From the NCBI RefSeq assembly GCF_014253065.1, contig NZ_JACLZK010000001.1:186001-250000 (forward strand): DNA of 64,000 bases, read 5' to 3'. The notes below the pieces were generated by a model that was given only the letters and a program-made list of their open reading frames with translations, was not told the origin of the DNA and made no database searches. Position numbers and translations under genes: made by a program. This stretch comes from Campylobacter massiliensis (GTDB taxonomy: Bacteria; Campylobacterota; Campylobacteria; Campylobacterales; Campylobacteraceae). Positions 44,323-55,675 of this stretch are shown here, piece by piece. The first letter of the stretch is position 1; each line of letters opens with the position of its first letter.

Positions 44323-45900
44323 ATGGTAAACGAAATAGAAAAATTAGGTCTTAAGGATATCAAAAAAATCAACCACAACCTAAGCTACGACGAGCTTTTC
44401 GAGCTTGAAAAGGCTATGGGTGAGGGACGCGTATCAAGCAACGGCACCTTTATGGTCGATACCGGAATTTTCACGGGTCGAAGCCCAAAAGATAAGTACT
44501 TCGTAAAGCAAGACCCGAGCCAAAAATACATCGCTTGGGGCAAGGTAAACCAACCTATCTCAAAAGAGCTTTTTGACAAGCTTTTAGCCAAAGCAAAAGC
44601 TCAGCTAAGCGGCAAGGAAATCTTTATCCAAGACGCATTTTGCGGCGCGAGCGAAAAGAGCAAAAAATCGGTTCGTTTCGTAACCGAAGTTGCGTGGCAG
44701 GCGCATTTTGTTAAAAATATGTTCATCCGTCCAAGCGAAGCCGAGCTAGCTAAATTTAGCCCTGATTTCGTGGTTTTCAACGCGTGCAAATGCAAAAACG
44801 AAGAGTGCAAAGAGCAGGGGCTGAACTCCGACGTTTTCGTTATCTTTAACGTCGAGGAAAACGTCGCGGTTATCGGCGGCACGTGGTACGGCGGCGAGAT
44901 GAAAAAGGGAATTTTCTCGATGATGAACTACTGGCTGCCGCTTGAAGGCAAGCTAAGCATGCACTGCTCGGCAAACGTGGGCAAAGAGGGCGACACGGCG
45001 CTATTTTTCGGTCTAAGCGGCACGGGTAAAACGACGCTATCGACCGATCCAAACCGCAAGCTGATCGGCGATGATGAGCACGGCTGGGACGACGAGGGGA
45101 TATTTAACTTCGAGGGCGGCTGCTACGCGAAGTGCATAAATTTAGATCCGAGCAGCGAGCCTGAAATTTACGCCGCTATCAAACGCGACGCGCTGCTTGA
45201 AAACGTGGTCGCGGATGAGGCGGGCGTCGTGGACTACAAAGACGGCAGCAAGACCGAAAACACCCGCGTCAGCTACCCGATCTATCACATCGATAACTAC
45301 GAGCCAAGCTCTGCGGGCGGCCATCCGAAAAACATAATCTTCCTAACCGCCGACGCATTCGGCGTTTTGCCGCCGGTCGCAAAGCTTACTAAAGAGCAGG
45401 CGATGTATTATTTCCTAAGCGGCTATACGGCAAAAGTCGCAGGCACCGAGCGCGGTATCACCGAGCCCGTGGCGACCTTTAGCGCGTGCTTTGGCGAGCC
45501 GTTTATGCCGCTACATCCGACCGTTTACGCTAAGCTACTAGGCGAAAAGATCGACAAGCACAATGTCAGCGTCTATCTCGTAAACACAGGCTGGAGCGGC
45601 GGCGCGTACGGCGTAGGCAAGCGAATGAGCATCAAAGCCACGCGCGCGTGCATAAACGCCATCCTTGACGGCAGCATCAAAAAGTGCGAATTTGAAAATT
45701 TCGAGAAATTTAACCTCGCGATCCCAAAAGAGCTAGCAGGCGTCGAGACGAAGCTGCTAAACCCGATCAATACATGGGAAAATAAGGACGAATACGTCGC
45801 GACTCGCGATAAACTAGCGGGTATGTTTGAGGCGAATTTCAAACGCTACGAGGACGTAAAAGAGGGCGTAGAATACGCAAAAGCAGGCCCTAAGGCTTAA
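44323..45900 (+). CDS. pckA: Phosphoenolpyruvate carboxykinase (ATP)
   Basis: A 525-residue enzyme of the ATP-dependent class converting oxaloacetate and ATP to PEP, CO2 and ADP. The kinase-1a P-loop is [13 protein letters not shown], the metal site follows as [26 protein letters not shown], and the R-loop-like [12 protein letters not shown] is near the N-terminus. It is 18 bases after pycB, giving an oxaloacetate module for gluconeogenesis; Campylobacter generally lacks glycolytic sugar use. AAAGGAAGAAAA precedes the ATG. Confidence 0.96.
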   Translation: MVNEIEKLGLKDIKKINHNLSYDELFELEKAMGEGRVSSNGTFMVDTGIFTGRSPKDKYFVKQDPSQKYIAWGKVNQPISKELFDKLLAKAKAQLSGKEIFIQDAFCGASEKSKKSVRFVTEVAWQAHFVKNMFIRPSEAELAKFSPDFVVFNACKCKNEECKEQGLNSDVFVIFNVEENVAVIGGTWYGGEMKKGIFSMMNYWLPLEGKLSMHCSANVGKEGDTALFFGLSGTGKTTLSTDPNRKLIGDDEHGWDDEGIFNFEGGCYAKCINLDPSSEPEIYAAIKRDALLENVVADEAGVVDYKDGSKTENTRVSYPIYHIDNYEPSSAGGHPKNIIFLTADAFGVLPPVAKLTKEQAMYYFLSGYTAKVAGTERGITEPVATFSACFGEPFMPLHPTVYAKLLGEKIDKHNVSVYLVNTGWSGGAYGVGKRMSIKATRACINAILDGSIKKCEFENFEKFNLAIPKELAGVETKLLNPINTWENKDEYVATRDKLAGMFEANFKRYEDVKEGVEYAKAGPKA

Positions 45901-45917
45901 ATTTAAAGGGCGCGGGA

Positions 45918-47321
45918 TTGAAATTTTACTCTGTAAAACGCGGGCTTAAATTCGGCCTTTTAGCCTGCGCCTTTTTTCTCTCTGGTTGCGATATCTTTGG
46001 CGGGCAGGGCCAAAGCTCCGGGCTAAAGTCCGCCAAGCAGCCAGAGTTTTCTTTCGTTCCGGACTCCGATGCAGTAGCGTATCTAAACGAATATCGCCGC
46101 GGCTCCGGACTCTCCGGTCTAAAACCAAATCAAATTTTAAGCCAAGCCGCCAAAAATCACGCCGAGTATAGCGCCCAAAACGAATACATGGGCCACGACG
46201 AGACGGCCGGACGGGCTAAATTTAGCGGCGCGACTCCGGCCGACAGAGCTCTAGCCGCGGGCTACAAATCAACTCTAGTGCTTGAAAACATAGCTTATAA
46301 AAGCGACTTTAAAGAGGCGGTGGACGGACTATTTTCGGCGATTTATCACCGATTTGCGTTTTTAAATTTAAGCGTCGATGAGGTCGGCTACGCGCTCGCG
46401 TCCAAGGATAAATTTAACGCCTTCGTCTTTGAGATGGGCAACTCTAGGCTTAACGCCTTTTGCGCTAGGGGTGCGAGCGATACGGGCGCGGGGCGGTTTT
46501 ATACCAACGTCTGCGCCGATAAAAATCTAAAAATAAAAGACGCCAAATTTAATAATTTCACCGGCTCTAGCAAGCCTTTCGTCAAATTTCCCGACGCTAC
46601 TGCAGTGACGCCCTATTTTAGCGGCGAGATCCCGGACCCCTTCCCCGAGTGCAAGATCACGGCAAATCCCGTCAGTATCGAGTTTAACGCAAACGCGGGC
46701 GAGGTAAAATTTAAGGATTTTGAGATATTTAAAGACGGGCGAAAGATCCAAAATTTGCACGTCATCACGAGCGCCAACGATATAAACTCCAAATTTTCGT
46801 CCAAGCAGTTTGTGGCCTTTTCGCGTGAGGTTTTTGACTTCGGCGCGCAGTATGAGGCGGTTTTTAGCTACGAGCAAGCAGGCGCGCGAAATCAAAGCGC
46901 CCAAAACGCGGGCGCGCAGGTAAAGCAGATAAAATGGAGCTTTAAAACCAAAACTCCGCAAAATCCATATTTCGACGCGCGCGACGGCGACGTGCTGGGC
47001 GTGGATGCGGATAAGACCTACGAGATATTTTTTCGCCCCAAAGACTGCAACGACCTCATGACGCGCTACTCCTACAAAGCCTCGGGCTTTATGACGCCTA
47101 CGGTCGCACAAAGCGGCACGAACACGCTAAGCGTGAAGCTAAAAGGCATGGCGGGCGATACGCTAAGTATCGTAGCGGGCGGCATGAGCGTCAAGGTGCG
47201 GCTCAAAACCAGCTCGCCCGAAGCCGTGCGCGAGAGGAGGGCGTTTTACGTGAAGGCGGGAGTGATGATCGCCAGCGTGATAGTAATTTTTGCGCTAATC
47301 GGCAGAAAGATGAGGCGGTAA
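45918..47321 (+). CDS. CAP-domain (SCP/PR-1-like) lipoprotein
   Basis: A 467-residue cell-envelope protein starting at TTG. Its signal peptide ends in a lipobox FFLSGC (Cys24). A CAP domain spans about 50-180 (VAYLNEYRRGSGLSGL, AAKNHAEYSAQNEYMGHDE with the conserved His, and LVLENIAYK). The middle is beta-rich with a second, less defined region. A C-terminal hydrophobic helix (VMIASVIVIFALIGRKMRR) could be a second membrane anchor. Function of bacterial CAP proteins is mostly unknown. It follows pckA after 17 bases but has no obvious metabolic link. Confidence 0.75.
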   Translation: MKFYSVKRGLKFGLLACAFFLSGCDIFGGQGQSSGLKSAKQPEFSFVPDSDAVAYLNEYRRGSGLSGLKPNQILSQAAKNHAEYSAQNEYMGHDETAGRAKFSGATPADRALAAGYKSTLVLENIAYKSDFKEAVDGLFSAIYHRFAFLNLSVDEVGYALASKDKFNAFVFEMGNSRLNAFCARGASDTGAGRFYTNVCADKNLKIKDAKFNNFTGSSKPFVKFPDATAVTPYFSGEIPDPFPECKITANPVSIEFNANAGEVKFKDFEIFKDGRKIQNLHVITSANDINSKFSSKQFVAFSREVFDFGAQYEAVFSYEQAGARNQSAQNAGAQVKQIKWSFKTKTPQNPYFDARDGDVLGVDADKTYEIFFRPKDCNDLMTRYSYKASGFMTPTVAQSGTNTLSVKLKGMAGDTLSIVAGGMSVKVRLKTSSPEAVRERRAFYVKAGVMIASVIVIFALIGRKMRR

Positions 47322-47606
47322 ATTTACGCCGCACTGTTTTTCGGATCGGGTTATCAAATTTGAGCTTTGGGCAGCAAATTTTACTTTGTAAATTTGACGA
47401 CCGTCCGCCTGCAGACATTGTTTTGATTAAATTTGATAATGCTTAAGGCGCGATAATTTGGCTTTTTGCTAAACGGCGCGTTTTGTTTGAGTTTTTGCCG
47501 TCTGCCGCTCGCCTAAAGCTTATAACTACGCACGGTTATGCTGGTAAACGTTATACGTCATTAAATTTGACGACTCATTTTCCTGCAAGATCGTAAAGCG
47601 TATATT

Positions 47607-48161
47607 TTAAATTTCGTCCCCGTTTATCTCATCCGCAAGTTTTAAAATTTTATCCCGCACCGCCTCAGGGGCGTAGATATCCATCCACTCTATCCCATTT
47701 GATGCGCTAAAAAGCACGGCGATCCGCCCCTCGCTCATCGCGCGCTTGGCAAGCTTGGTCGCCGCGGGGCTGTTGCCCATATTTGGCGTTTCGTCTATGC
47801 TTATCTCGGCGCAGCGGCGCAAAATAGGCGCTAGATCAAACTCTCCCTCGAGCAAAATAATAACCGAGCCTCGCCTAAAGCTGGAAGCGTTCCAAAAGAT
47901 CTCGGCGCCTTTTACGCATTCGCGCGAGAGATCGAGGCGAAATTTACTCCGCTCGCGCACGAGAAAACTAAACTCGCTCAAGTTTAGCGGGTGCTCCACG
48001 CTACCGAAAGCTCCCACGATGCTATCTTTGCGCCCGTTATAGACGTAGGCGGCGAGCGCATTTTGCAGTAGCGGCGCGATGATATGATCGTGCGCGCTCG
48101 TGTGATCGTCATCTCTGGCGCGGCCTGCGATCTTTACGAAAAACGGTTTGAAATACTCCAT
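47607..48161 (-). CDS. Conserved hypothetical protein, no recognised domain
   Basis: A 184-residue protein I do not recognise. It begins MEYFKPFFVKIAGRARDDDHTSAHDHI, where the acidic-His cluster might bind a metal. The middle is an alternating alpha/beta stretch, and MDIYAPEAVRDKILKLADE closes it. No signal peptide or membrane helix is visible. It is a minus-strand single gene with spacers of 285 bp and 217 bp on its sides that hold nothing I can name. Confidence 0.5.
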   Translation of the reverse strand: MEYFKPFFVKIAGRARDDDHTSAHDHIIAPLLQNALAAYVYNGRKDSIVGAFGSVEHPLNLSEFSFLVRERSKFRLDLSRECVKGAEIFWNASSFRRGSVIILLEGEFDLAPILRRCAEISIDETPNMGNSPAATKLAKRAMSEGRIAVLFSASNGIEWMDIYAPEAVRDKILKLADEINGDEI

Positions 48162-48378
48162 AAACGCTCCTTAAGCTTATAAAATTTGCTCGCTTTCGTT
48201 TTTAAATTTAGCGCTCGCGGCGGTTAAATTTAGCTTGCGGCGGCAACCGTATTTTTCGGCCTGTTTCGGGCGCCATCGTTTTTAAATTTTAAAATTTTAC
48301 GCAGGTTTTAGCAGGCAAAATTTTAAGCGCCGTTTTTCTAAAATTTTAACGCGCCCCCAGGATGCTGCACGCCTAAAT

Positions 48379-48999
48379 TTACCGCCCTAAAATTTCAAAT
48401 TTATCGCCGTGCACCGCGATCGCCTCGGTATTATTTATCGGCGCCAAATTTAACTTGCCGCCGTAAATTTTTAAAATTTCAGCCGCGCTTTGCACGAAGG
48501 GCTCCTCGCCGTAGTGTACTACTGGATAGAATTTAACAAGATCTAGCCCGGTTTGCGCTGATACTAATTCACTACCACTCGCATCATCCATCATGGCTGC
48601 GTAATCCACGCTGGGGGCTACGATCATCGCGCCCGCCGACTCGCCCACATACACGAGCTCGCCGCTTCGGACGCGATCTGCGATGAGGCCAGCAAGATCC
48701 TTCTTTTTAAGCTCGCGCAAAAGATAAAATGTGTTGCCGCCGCTTACGTAAAGCACCCGCGCTGCGCCGATCTTTGCCTTCGCTTCGGCCTCGCTAGCCT
48801 TAGAAATATCCAAAATTTGAACTTCAAAGCCCATTTTGGCAAACGCCTCTTTCGCCTCGTCCACGTAGTCTCGGTACTCCTCTACGTTTGCCGCAGTCGG
48901 GATAAAAAGCACCTCTTTAGCGCGGATATTTTGTCTCGCATAGTCCTCAAAAAGCGTCGCCGCACCCGCAAAATAGGAGCATAAAAACATCTCTATCAT
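48379..48999 (-). CDS. Peptidase E-like (S51) type 1 glutamine amidotransferase-fold protein
   Basis: About 206 residues. I chose the ATG at 48999 because it has AAAGGA 6 bases upstream; a TTG five codons earlier (49014) lies on that site. The fold shows IPTAANVEEYRDYVDE, VLYVSGGNTFYLLRELK, the nucleophile serine in YVGESAGAMIVAPSV and the conserved His stretch VHYGEEPFVQSA. This matches the S51 family, which cleaves Asp-X dipeptides, though some members are cyanophycinase-like. Cytoplasmic; no signal peptide. Upstream of and divergent from argH. Confidence 0.8.
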   Translation of the reverse strand: MIEMFLCSYFAGAATLFEDYARQNIRAKEVLFIPTAANVEEYRDYVDEAKEAFAKMGFEVQILDISKASEAEAKAKIGAARVLYVSGGNTFYLLRELKKKDLAGLIADRVRSGELVYVGESAGAMIVAPSVDYAAMMDDASGSELVSAQTGLDLVKFYPVVHYGEEPFVQSAAEILKIYGGKLNLAPINNTEAIAVHGDKFEILGR

Positions 49000-49085
49000 C
49001 GTTTTTCCTTTCAAAAGGCCGAAATTTTGCGCTATTTTAGCTTAAATTTTATAAAATCACCGAAAATTTAAACGAAGGAGCGAGC

Positions 49086-50468
49086 GTGAAAAAAATGTGG
49101 GAGGGGCGCTTTAGCGAGGCGAGTTCGGCGCTTTTGGAGGAGTTTAACGCCTCGATCGGCTTTGATAGGGCGCTTTGGCAGGAGGATATCGCAGGCAGCA
49201 AGGCGCACGCTCGGATGCTCGGCGCTTGCGGGATTTTGAAGCCTGAGGAGAGCGAAAAGATCGTCGCGGGGCTTGACGCCGTGTTTGAGGAGATAAAAAG
49301 CGGTAAATTTGAGTTTAAAACCGCTGACGAGGATATCCACATGGCGGTCGAAAAACGCCTAAGCGAGCTCATCGGAAGCGATCTTGGCGGCAGGCTGCAC
49401 ACCGCGCGCAGCAGAAACGATCAGGTCGCGCTTGATTTTCGCCTCTACGTGCTTAAAAGCGGTGCCGAGATCGCCGAAAAAATCCGCGAACTAATAGAGG
49501 CTCTGCGAGATATAGCTAGCGAGCACGCGGACACGCTGATGCCGGGCTACACGCACCTTCAGCATGCCCAGCCCGTGAGCCTTGCCTATCATTTGCTAGC
49601 TTACGCGTTTATGTTTTGCCGCGACTACGAGCGCTTTGCTAGCTCGCGCGAGCGAAACAACCTCTGTCCGCTCGGCTCGGCTGCACTTGCGGGCACTCCG
49701 CATCCTATAAACCGCGAGCTGGTCGCGCAGCAGCTAGGCTTTGCGGGAGTGACGCCAAACGCGATGGATAGCGTCAGCGATCGCGATTTCGCGCTGGAGA
49801 TTTTGTTTAACGTAAGCGTGCTGATGACGCATGCGTCGCGCCTGTGCGAGGAGCTAATCTTGTGGAGCTCGCAGGAGTTCGGCTTTGTCACGATCAGCGA
49901 CGCGTACAGCACGGGCAGCTCGATCATGCCGCAGAAAAAAAACCCAGATGTCGCCGAGCTAATACGGGGCAAAACGGGGCGCGTAAACGGCAATCTCGTC
50001 GCGCTGCTAACGGTGATGAAGGGCTTGCCGCTAGCCTACAACAAAGACATGCAGGAGGATAAGGAGGGCGTTTTTGATAGCGTCGCCACCGCACTTGCGA
50101 GCCTTGAAATTTTAAAACAGATGCTAAAAACGGCTAAATTTAACGAGCAAAATATGCTAGCAATGACGCGCCGCGGGCACCTCACGGCGACCGATCTGGC
50201 GGACTATCTCGTGCGGGAGAAAAACGTGCCGTTTCGCCGGGCGCACTTCATCACGGGCAAGGCCGTGGCGTATGCGGAAAATTTGGGCTTAGATTTGAGC
50301 GAGCTAAATGCGCAGCAGCTTGCAAGCGTGGATGAAAGCTTGGACGCGGGTGCGGTTAAATTTCTTGATCTAAACGCTTCTAAGCAGGCACGCAAGTCGC
50401 AAGGAGGCACGGCAAATGAGAGCGTGAAAGCGCAGATTGAAATTTTAAACGAGTGGCTGAAAGGCTAA
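49086..50468 (+). CDS. argH: Argininosuccinate lyase
   Basis: A 460-residue homotetrameric lyase for the last step of arginine synthesis (argininosuccinate to arginine and fumarate). The family motifs are [11 protein letters not shown] near 100, [13 protein letters not shown] with the active-site His, and the signature [21 protein letters not shown] near 275. GTG start with AAGGAGCGAGC upstream. Other arg genes are not in the window. Confidence 0.96.
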   Translation: MKKMWEGRFSEASSALLEEFNASIGFDRALWQEDIAGSKAHARMLGACGILKPEESEKIVAGLDAVFEEIKSGKFEFKTADEDIHMAVEKRLSELIGSDLGGRLHTARSRNDQVALDFRLYVLKSGAEIAEKIRELIEALRDIASEHADTLMPGYTHLQHAQPVSLAYHLLAYAFMFCRDYERFASSRERNNLCPLGSAALAGTPHPINRELVAQQLGFAGVTPNAMDSVSDRDFALEILFNVSVLMTHASRLCEELILWSSQEFGFVTISDAYSTGSSIMPQKKNPDVAELIRGKTGRVNGNLVALLTVMKGLPLAYNKDMQEDKEGVFDSVATALASLEILKQMLKTAKFNEQNMLAMTRRGHLTATDLADYLVREKNVPFRRAHFITGKAVAYAENLGLDLSELNAQQLASVDESLDAGAVKFLDLNASKQARKSQGGTANESVKAQIEILNEWLKG

Positions 50469-50565
50469 ATTTAAGGAGTCAAATTTGACTGCTCGACTTA
50501 GCAAAAGCGGCGGTCTTTTTAGAGATTTAGCGAGCTTGCCGTGCTTGCGGCCGGCTCGCTAAGTC

Positions 50566-50596
50566 AAATTTACGCTCAAATTTCGAGCGTAAATTT
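50566..50596. terminator. Bidirectional hairpin between argH and the HIT gene
   Basis: AAATTTACGCTC (50566-50577) and GAGCGTAAATTT (50585-50596) form a 12-bp perfect stem with a 7-base loop between convergent genes. A weaker outer pair GACTTAGC / GCTAAGTC spans 50495-50565. The AAATTT hexamer is part of the stem. Confidence 0.55.
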
Positions 50597-50601
50597 AAAA
50601 T

Positions 50602-50955
50602 TTAAAACGTACTTTGCGGATCGGTCGCGGTATCTACCCAGCCCAGCTTTGCTCCGGCTAGCAGGTGAAAATGTAGATGCATAACCTCTTGGCCGCCGTT
50701 TTCGCCGCAGTTTGTAACCAGGCGGTATCCGCTCTTATCCACGCCCATCAGCACCGCGACCTCTTGGATAAATTTCGTCATCTCGCCCATCAGCACTCCG
50801 TCCATCTCCTGGAAATTTTCAAAGTGTTTTTTTGGGATGATCAAAATATGAATCGGAGCCTTTGGATTTATGTCGTTAAAGGCTAGAAATTTGTCGTTTT
50901 CTAGTACTTTGTTGCAAGGTATTTCGCCTGCTACGATTTTTTCGAATATCGTCAT
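50602..50955 (-). CDS. hinT: HIT-family nucleotide-binding protein (HinT-like)
   Basis: A 117-residue protein with the histidine-triad active site MHLHFHLLAG (around 92-101). Other conserved parts are IFEKIVAGEIPCNKV, the FNDINPKAPIHILIIPKKH strand and the NCGENGGQEV loop. HIT proteins hydrolyse adenosine phosphoramidates. It reads toward argH and is divergent from pheS with about 120 bp between. AGGAGAAAATC precedes the ATG. Confidence 0.92.
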   Translation of the reverse strand: MTIFEKIVAGEIPCNKVLENDKFLAFNDINPKAPIHILIIPKKHFENFQEMDGVLMGEMTKFIQEVAVLMGVDKSGYRLVTNCGENGGQEVMHLHFHLLAGAKLGWVDTATDPQSTF

Positions 50956-51078
50956 GATTTTCTCCTGGTTAAAATTTGGCTTAATTATAACAAGTAAAAG
51001 TTAAAATTTCCCGCCTTTTAGGCAGATTTTATCAAATTTTGACTACAATCTATCCTAAAATTCAGTAAAGGTAAAAAC

Positions 51079-52071
51079 TTGCAAGAGTATAGAGAAAGTA
51101 TCGCAAAATGCGGAAATTTGGCGGATTTAGACAAGATTCGCGTCGCGCTACTGGGCAAAAAGGGCGCGATCACGTCTGAGTTTGCTAAGCTTAAGGATAT
51201 GGACGAAGCGGCCAAGAAGGAATTTGCGGCAAATTTAAACAAGCTAAGAGACGAATTTGAATCGCTTTTAGCGGCTAAAAAAACCGAGCTTGAAAGCGGC
51301 GAGATAAAAGCCAAGATGAAGGCTGAGGCCATCGATATAACGCTATTTAACGAGCCCTCAAGCGCGGGCGCACTGCATCCCGTGATGGCTACGATGGATA
51401 AGATCATCGAGTACTTTATGATGCAAAATTTCTCGCTCGAGACTGGGCCGCTCATAGAGGATGACTTCCATAACTTTGAGGCGCTAAATTTGCCTAAATA
51501 TCACCCTGCGCGCGATATGCAAGACACGTTTTATTTTAAGGATTTTAGACTCCTTCGCACGCACACTAGCCCCGTACAGGTGCGCACGATGATGAGTAAA
51601 AAGCCTCCGATACGCATGATAGCGCCAGGAACGGTGTTTCGCCGCGACATGGATCTAACGCACACGCCGATGTTTCATCAGGTAGAAGGCCTCGTGGTCG
51701 AGGAGGGCGGTGCTGTTAGCTTTGCAAATTTAAAATCAATGCTTGAAAATTTCTTAAAATACATGTTCGGCGACGTTAAAGTACGCTTTCGCCCTAGCTT
51801 TTTCCCGTTTACCGAGCCTAGCGCGGAGGTCGATATCAGTTGTATTTTCTGTCACGGCGAGGGATGTCGCGTATGCAAGCAAACGGGCTGGCTCGAGGTG
51901 CTAGGATGCGGCGTGGTCGATCCGAACGTCTTTAAGGCCGTCGGCTACAAAAACGTAAGCGGATACGCATTTGGACTGGGGGTCGAGAGATTTGCGATGC
52001 TGCTTCATCAAATTCCTGATTTGCGCTCGCTTTTCGAGGGAGATTTAAGATTATTGGAGCAGTTTAAATGA
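51079..52071 (+). CDS. pheS: Phenylalanyl-tRNA synthetase alpha subunit
   Basis: A 330-residue catalytic subunit. The N-terminal helical arm recognises tRNA, and the class II core has [32 protein letters not shown] (motif 2) and the Phe pocket region ending in GFGVxRFAML-type [19 protein letters not shown]. Cysteines in [17 protein letters not shown] form a zinc-like cluster found in the family. The TTG start has AAAGG 7 bases upstream. It is 4 bases overlapping with pheT. Confidence 0.95.
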   Translation: MQEYRESIAKCGNLADLDKIRVALLGKKGAITSEFAKLKDMDEAAKKEFAANLNKLRDEFESLLAAKKTELESGEIKAKMKAEAIDITLFNEPSSAGALHPVMATMDKIIEYFMMQNFSLETGPLIEDDFHNFEALNLPKYHPARDMQDTFYFKDFRLLRTHTSPVQVRTMMSKKPPIRMIAPGTVFRRDMDLTHTPMFHQVEGLVVEEGGAVSFANLKSMLENFLKYMFGDVKVRFRPSFFPFTEPSAEVDISCIFCHGEGCRVCKQTGWLEVLGCGVVDPNVFKAVGYKNVSGYAFGLGVERFAMLLHQIPDLRSLFEGDLRLLEQFK

Positions 52072-54404
52072 TAATTTCAAGAAATTGGCTAAACGAATGG
52101 CTGGATATCTCGAGCGTAACGAGCGAAACGCTGTTAAAGACGCTAAATTCGATCGGGCTTGAGGTTGATAGCTTTAAAGAGATAAGGGTACCTAAAAACA
52201 TCGTCGTAGGCTACGTAAAAAGCAAGATAAAACACGAAAACGCCGAGAAACTAAGCGTTTGTCAAGTAGACGTAGGTGGCGAGACGCTACAACAAATCGT
52301 CTGCGGCGCGAAAAACGTCGAGGCCGGACAGTTTGTGCCGGTGGCGCTATCAGGCGCCGTTATGCCAAGCGGACTAGAGATAAAGAGGGCAAAACTGCGC
52401 GGCGTCGAGTCAAACGGTATGATTTGCTCATCCGTGGAGCTAGGCCTCGTAAAAACAAACGACGGCATAATGCCGCTAGATGAAAGTATCGGCGAGCTAA
52501 AACTGGGTAAGGAAATTTGCGAATATCCGCTACTAAACGACGACATCATCGAGATCGAGCTAACGCCAAACCGCGGCGACTGCCTAAGCGTCTACGGCGT
52601 AGCGAGGGATCTATCGGCTGCGCTTGATCTACCGCTAAAAGACGCTGCCAGATACGAAGAGGGCGAAAATTTGCTCGGTATCGGGCGTATCTTGGCTATC
52701 CACGCCGAGGAAAATTTACAAAGCAGCTTTCAGTATAGAGCATTTGAGATAAAAGAGTATTTTGACGAAAATTTGCTGATGAAGATCCGTTTGGCTCTGA
52801 TCGAGTGCGATAAGCAAAACCGCATCGAGCGCTTGCTAGACTACGCTACGCACTCAACCGGCGTGCTTTTTAGCGCATATGACTATGCCAAGCTCAAAAA
52901 GGACGACGAGCGTGCGGTTTTTGATCTGCAAAAGGGCGCAAATTTAGCGACTGAAATTTTAGCCGGCGGCGAGCTTTTGGGCGTTGGCGGCGTGTATCAG
53001 ACCGATGCGGCGAGGCTTGACGAAAATAGCAAACTAATCATAATAGAGGCTAGCTACACCGATCCCCAAGTGATCGCGACTACGGTCTACGAGGATAAGC
53101 AAATGCCTAGGCAAGCGCAAGCTTATCGCTCGCTAAGAGGCAGCGAGCCAAACGTCGGCTTTGGCGCTGATTTTTTATTTAAGCAGCTAGTCGCGTTAAA
53201 ATCGGTCGCGCTTTATGCGGGCTCTCAGCAAAGCGTGATGACGCGCGAACCGAAGGTCGTGAGCTTTACGATGAATGAAATGCAAAAAATGATCGGTCAA
53301 GAAGTCGCTCAAAATGATGTCGTAAGGATACTTAAAAAGCTTGGGTTTAGCGTAACTTTTAATGCCGAAAAAGAGGGCGCGAACGTGAAAGTGCCGTTAT
53401 TTCGCCACGATATCGTAAATGCGCAGGACATCTGCGAAGAGATCGTGCGAATGGTCGGTATCGATAATATCGCCTCAAAGCCGCTAAATTTCAGCGAAGC
53501 TAACCGTATAAACGATACTTTTACTGACTACAAAAATGCGCTAAATTTGCGTAAAAAAGCCGCCGCGGCCGGATTTTTTGAGAGCGTGCATTATGTATTT
53601 GACGACGCCGGCGAGCTAGCGGCGCTCGGTTTTGCGCCTTGTAAGGCTGAAATAGCCAACCCGATAAATAGTGAGCTTAACACGTTAAGGCCGACGCTTG
53701 CAAATCACCTGCTAAAGTCAGCCGAGCGAAACGTAAAAAATCAGCGAAAATCGGTCAAAATTTTTGAATTCGGTAGCGTATTTAGCCAGAACGGAGAACA
53801 AAGCGAGAGATTTGGCTTCGTAGCTAGCGGACTGACAAAAGAACCTAGCCTCCTAAACGGCGCAAAGCCAGCCGATATCGACTTTTTGGGCTTTGCTACG
53901 GCGGTTAGAAACACGATCGGCGAATTTGAGCTAAAAGCGTGCGACGACGTAAAATATCTAAGCGAATTTGAACAAGCGAAAATCTATCAAAAGGGCGTTT
54001 GTGTTGGCTATATCGGCCGCGTGGACGTGCGAGTCGAAGCCGCGCGCGACCTACCGCGAACCTATCTTTGCGAGATAGAGTTTGAAAAGCTTAAATTTGA
54101 CGGCGCGGTCGTCAAAGCCTACTCGAAATTCCCTGCTATTAGCAGAGACCTAAGCCTAATCGTGCCTAAAACCATGAAATTTGAAGCGATAAAAGAGTGT
54201 ATAAATGCGCTAAAAATCGAGTGTCTAAAAGAATTTTCTCCGGTTGATATATATTCGGACGATAAGCTCGGAGACGACGTGAGCCTCAGCGTCAAATTTA
54301 ACTTCCAAGATATACAAAAAACGCTCGAGGACGAGGAAGTAGCTGCGATAATGGATAAAATTTTGGACGCTTTAAAGCAAAATTTAAATATCGGACTAAG
54401 ATGA
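52068..54404 (+). CDS. pheT: Phenylalanyl-tRNA synthetase beta subunit
   Basis: A 778-residue subunit with an EMAP-like tRNA-binding domain (around 40-150: [24 protein letters not shown]), a B3/B4 editing domain (around 200-370), a DNA-binding-like B5 domain (around 395-465: [12 protein letters not shown]), a catalytic-like core, and a C-terminal FDX-ACB anticodon domain ([18 protein letters not shown] to the end). It overlaps pheS and aroA by 4 bases each, so the three are translated together. Confidence 0.96.
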   Translation: MIISRNWLNEWLDISSVTSETLLKTLNSIGLEVDSFKEIRVPKNIVVGYVKSKIKHENAEKLSVCQVDVGGETLQQIVCGAKNVEAGQFVPVALSGAVMPSGLEIKRAKLRGVESNGMICSSVELGLVKTNDGIMPLDESIGELKLGKEICEYPLLNDDIIEIELTPNRGDCLSVYGVARDLSAALDLPLKDAARYEEGENLLGIGRILAIHAEENLQSSFQYRAFEIKEYFDENLLMKIRLALIECDKQNRIERLLDYATHSTGVLFSAYDYAKLKKDDERAVFDLQKGANLATEILAGGELLGVGGVYQTDAARLDENSKLIIIEASYTDPQVIATTVYEDKQMPRQAQAYRSLRGSEPNVGFGADFLFKQLVALKSVALYAGSQQSVMTREPKVVSFTMNEMQKMIGQEVAQNDVVRILKKLGFSVTFNAEKEGANVKVPLFRHDIVNAQDICEEIVRMVGIDNIASKPLNFSEANRINDTFTDYKNALNLRKKAAAAGFFESVHYVFDDAGELAALGFAPCKAEIANPINSELNTLRPTLANHLLKSAERNVKNQRKSVKIFEFGSVFSQNGEQSERFGFVASGLTKEPSLLNGAKPADIDFLGFATAVRNTIGEFELKACDDVKYLSEFEQAKIYQKGVCVGYIGRVDVRVEAARDLPRTYLCEIEFEKLKFDGAVVKAYSKFPAISRDLSLIVPKTMKFEAIKECINALKIECLKEFSPVDIYSDDKLGDDVSLSVKFNFQDIQKTLEDEEVAAIMDKILDALKQNLNIGLR

Positions 54405-55675
54405 AAGTTTACGCATTAAGAACGCCGATAAGCGCGAGCCTGGAAAACATCGCGGCGGATAAATCTATCTCGCATAGATGCGCGATATTTTCGCTTTTAA
54501 GCGATAAACCAAGCCGCGTGAAAAACTATCTAAAGGCCGAAGATACGCTAAATACGCTAGAAATCGTAAAAAATCTCGGCGCGCGTATCGAGGAAAAAGA
54601 GGGCGAGCTAATCATAACTCCGAGCGCAAATTTAAAAGAGCCTAGCGTTGTTTTGGAGTGCGGAAACTCGGGTACGGCAATGAGGCTTTTTATGGGATTT
54701 TTGGCTGCTAGCGAGGGCTTTTTCGTGCTAAGCGGAGACGAGTTTTTAAACCGTCGTCCGATGGCGCGAGTGGCTAAACCGCTAATCAGCGTTGGAGCCA
54801 AAATAGACGGCGCAAACGGCGGGGATCACGCGCCTTTGGCGATCCGCGGCAAGAAGCTGGAGTATTTTAAATTTGATAGTAAAATCGCCTCTGCACAGGT
54901 AAAATCGGCACTGATTTTGGCGGGGCTAAAGTCGAGCGGCTGCGAGCTTAGCGAACCTGAGCTTAGTCGCGATCACACCGAGCGCATGCTAAAAGGTATG
55001 GGTGCGAGCCTGCAAATTTTACCGCACGGCGTCAAGGTTGAGTCGATGAGCGCGCCGCTAAAACCGCTTGAAATTTGCGTACCAAACGACCCTAGCTCGG
55101 CATTTTTCTTTGCCGTAGCCGCAGCGATAATCCCAAATTCCCACATCGTGCTAAAAAATATGTTGCTAAATAAAACGCGCGTGGAGGCCTTTAAAATTTT
55201 AGCCAAAATGGGCGCGCAAGTAACGTTTAAAGAGATTTCGAACACATACGAAAGCATCGGCGAGATCGAGATAAAACACGCGCCGCTAAAGGCCGTGGAC
55301 GTGAGTGAAAATATCTCGTGGCTAATCGACGAAGTACCGGCGCTTGCCATCGCATTTGCAAATGCGCAGGGCATAAGTAGCGTGAGAAACGCAAAAGAGC
55401 TTCGCGTAAAAGAGAGCGACCGCATCGCGATCATGGTGCAAGGGCTGCGAAAATGCGGGCTTGAAGTCGAAGAATTTGAAGACGGCTTTAGTGTAAAAGG
55501 CGGCGAGGCAAACTGCGCTATCATCGACAGTAACGGCGATCACCGTATCGCGATGAGCTTTGCGGTGCTTGGGTTAAAATGCGGAATGGTTATAGAAAAG
55601 AGCGAATTTATCGCGACTTCGTTTCCGAATTTTAGCGGGATTTTAAGACAACTGGGAGCTAGCGTTGAGGATTGA
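54401..55675 (+). CDS. aroA: 3-phosphoshikimate 1-carboxyvinyltransferase (EPSP synthase)
   Basis: A 424-residue enzyme of aromatic amino-acid synthesis that joins PEP and shikimate-3-phosphate. It has the signatures DKSISHRCAIFSLLS, LECGNSGTAMRLFMG (PEP site), DEVPALAIAFA, LRVKESDRIA and DHRIAMSFAV. Overlaps of 4 bases with pheT and 11 with ispH tie it to the same transcript. Sequence of the PEP loop is of the ordinary class. Confidence 0.96.
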   Translation: MKVYALRTPISASLENIAADKSISHRCAIFSLLSDKPSRVKNYLKAEDTLNTLEIVKNLGARIEEKEGELIITPSANLKEPSVVLECGNSGTAMRLFMGFLAASEGFFVLSGDEFLNRRPMARVAKPLISVGAKIDGANGGDHAPLAIRGKKLEYFKFDSKIASAQVKSALILAGLKSSGCELSEPELSRDHTERMLKGMGASLQILPHGVKVESMSAPLKPLEICVPNDPSSAFFFAVAAAIIPNSHIVLKNMLLNKTRVEAFKILAKMGAQVTFKEISNTYESIGEIEIKHAPLKAVDVSENISWLIDEVPALAIAFANAQGISSVRNAKELRVKESDRIAIMVQGLRKCGLEVEEFEDGFSVKGGEANCAIIDSNGDHRIAMSFAVLGLKCGMVIEKSEFIATSFPNFSGILRQLGASVED

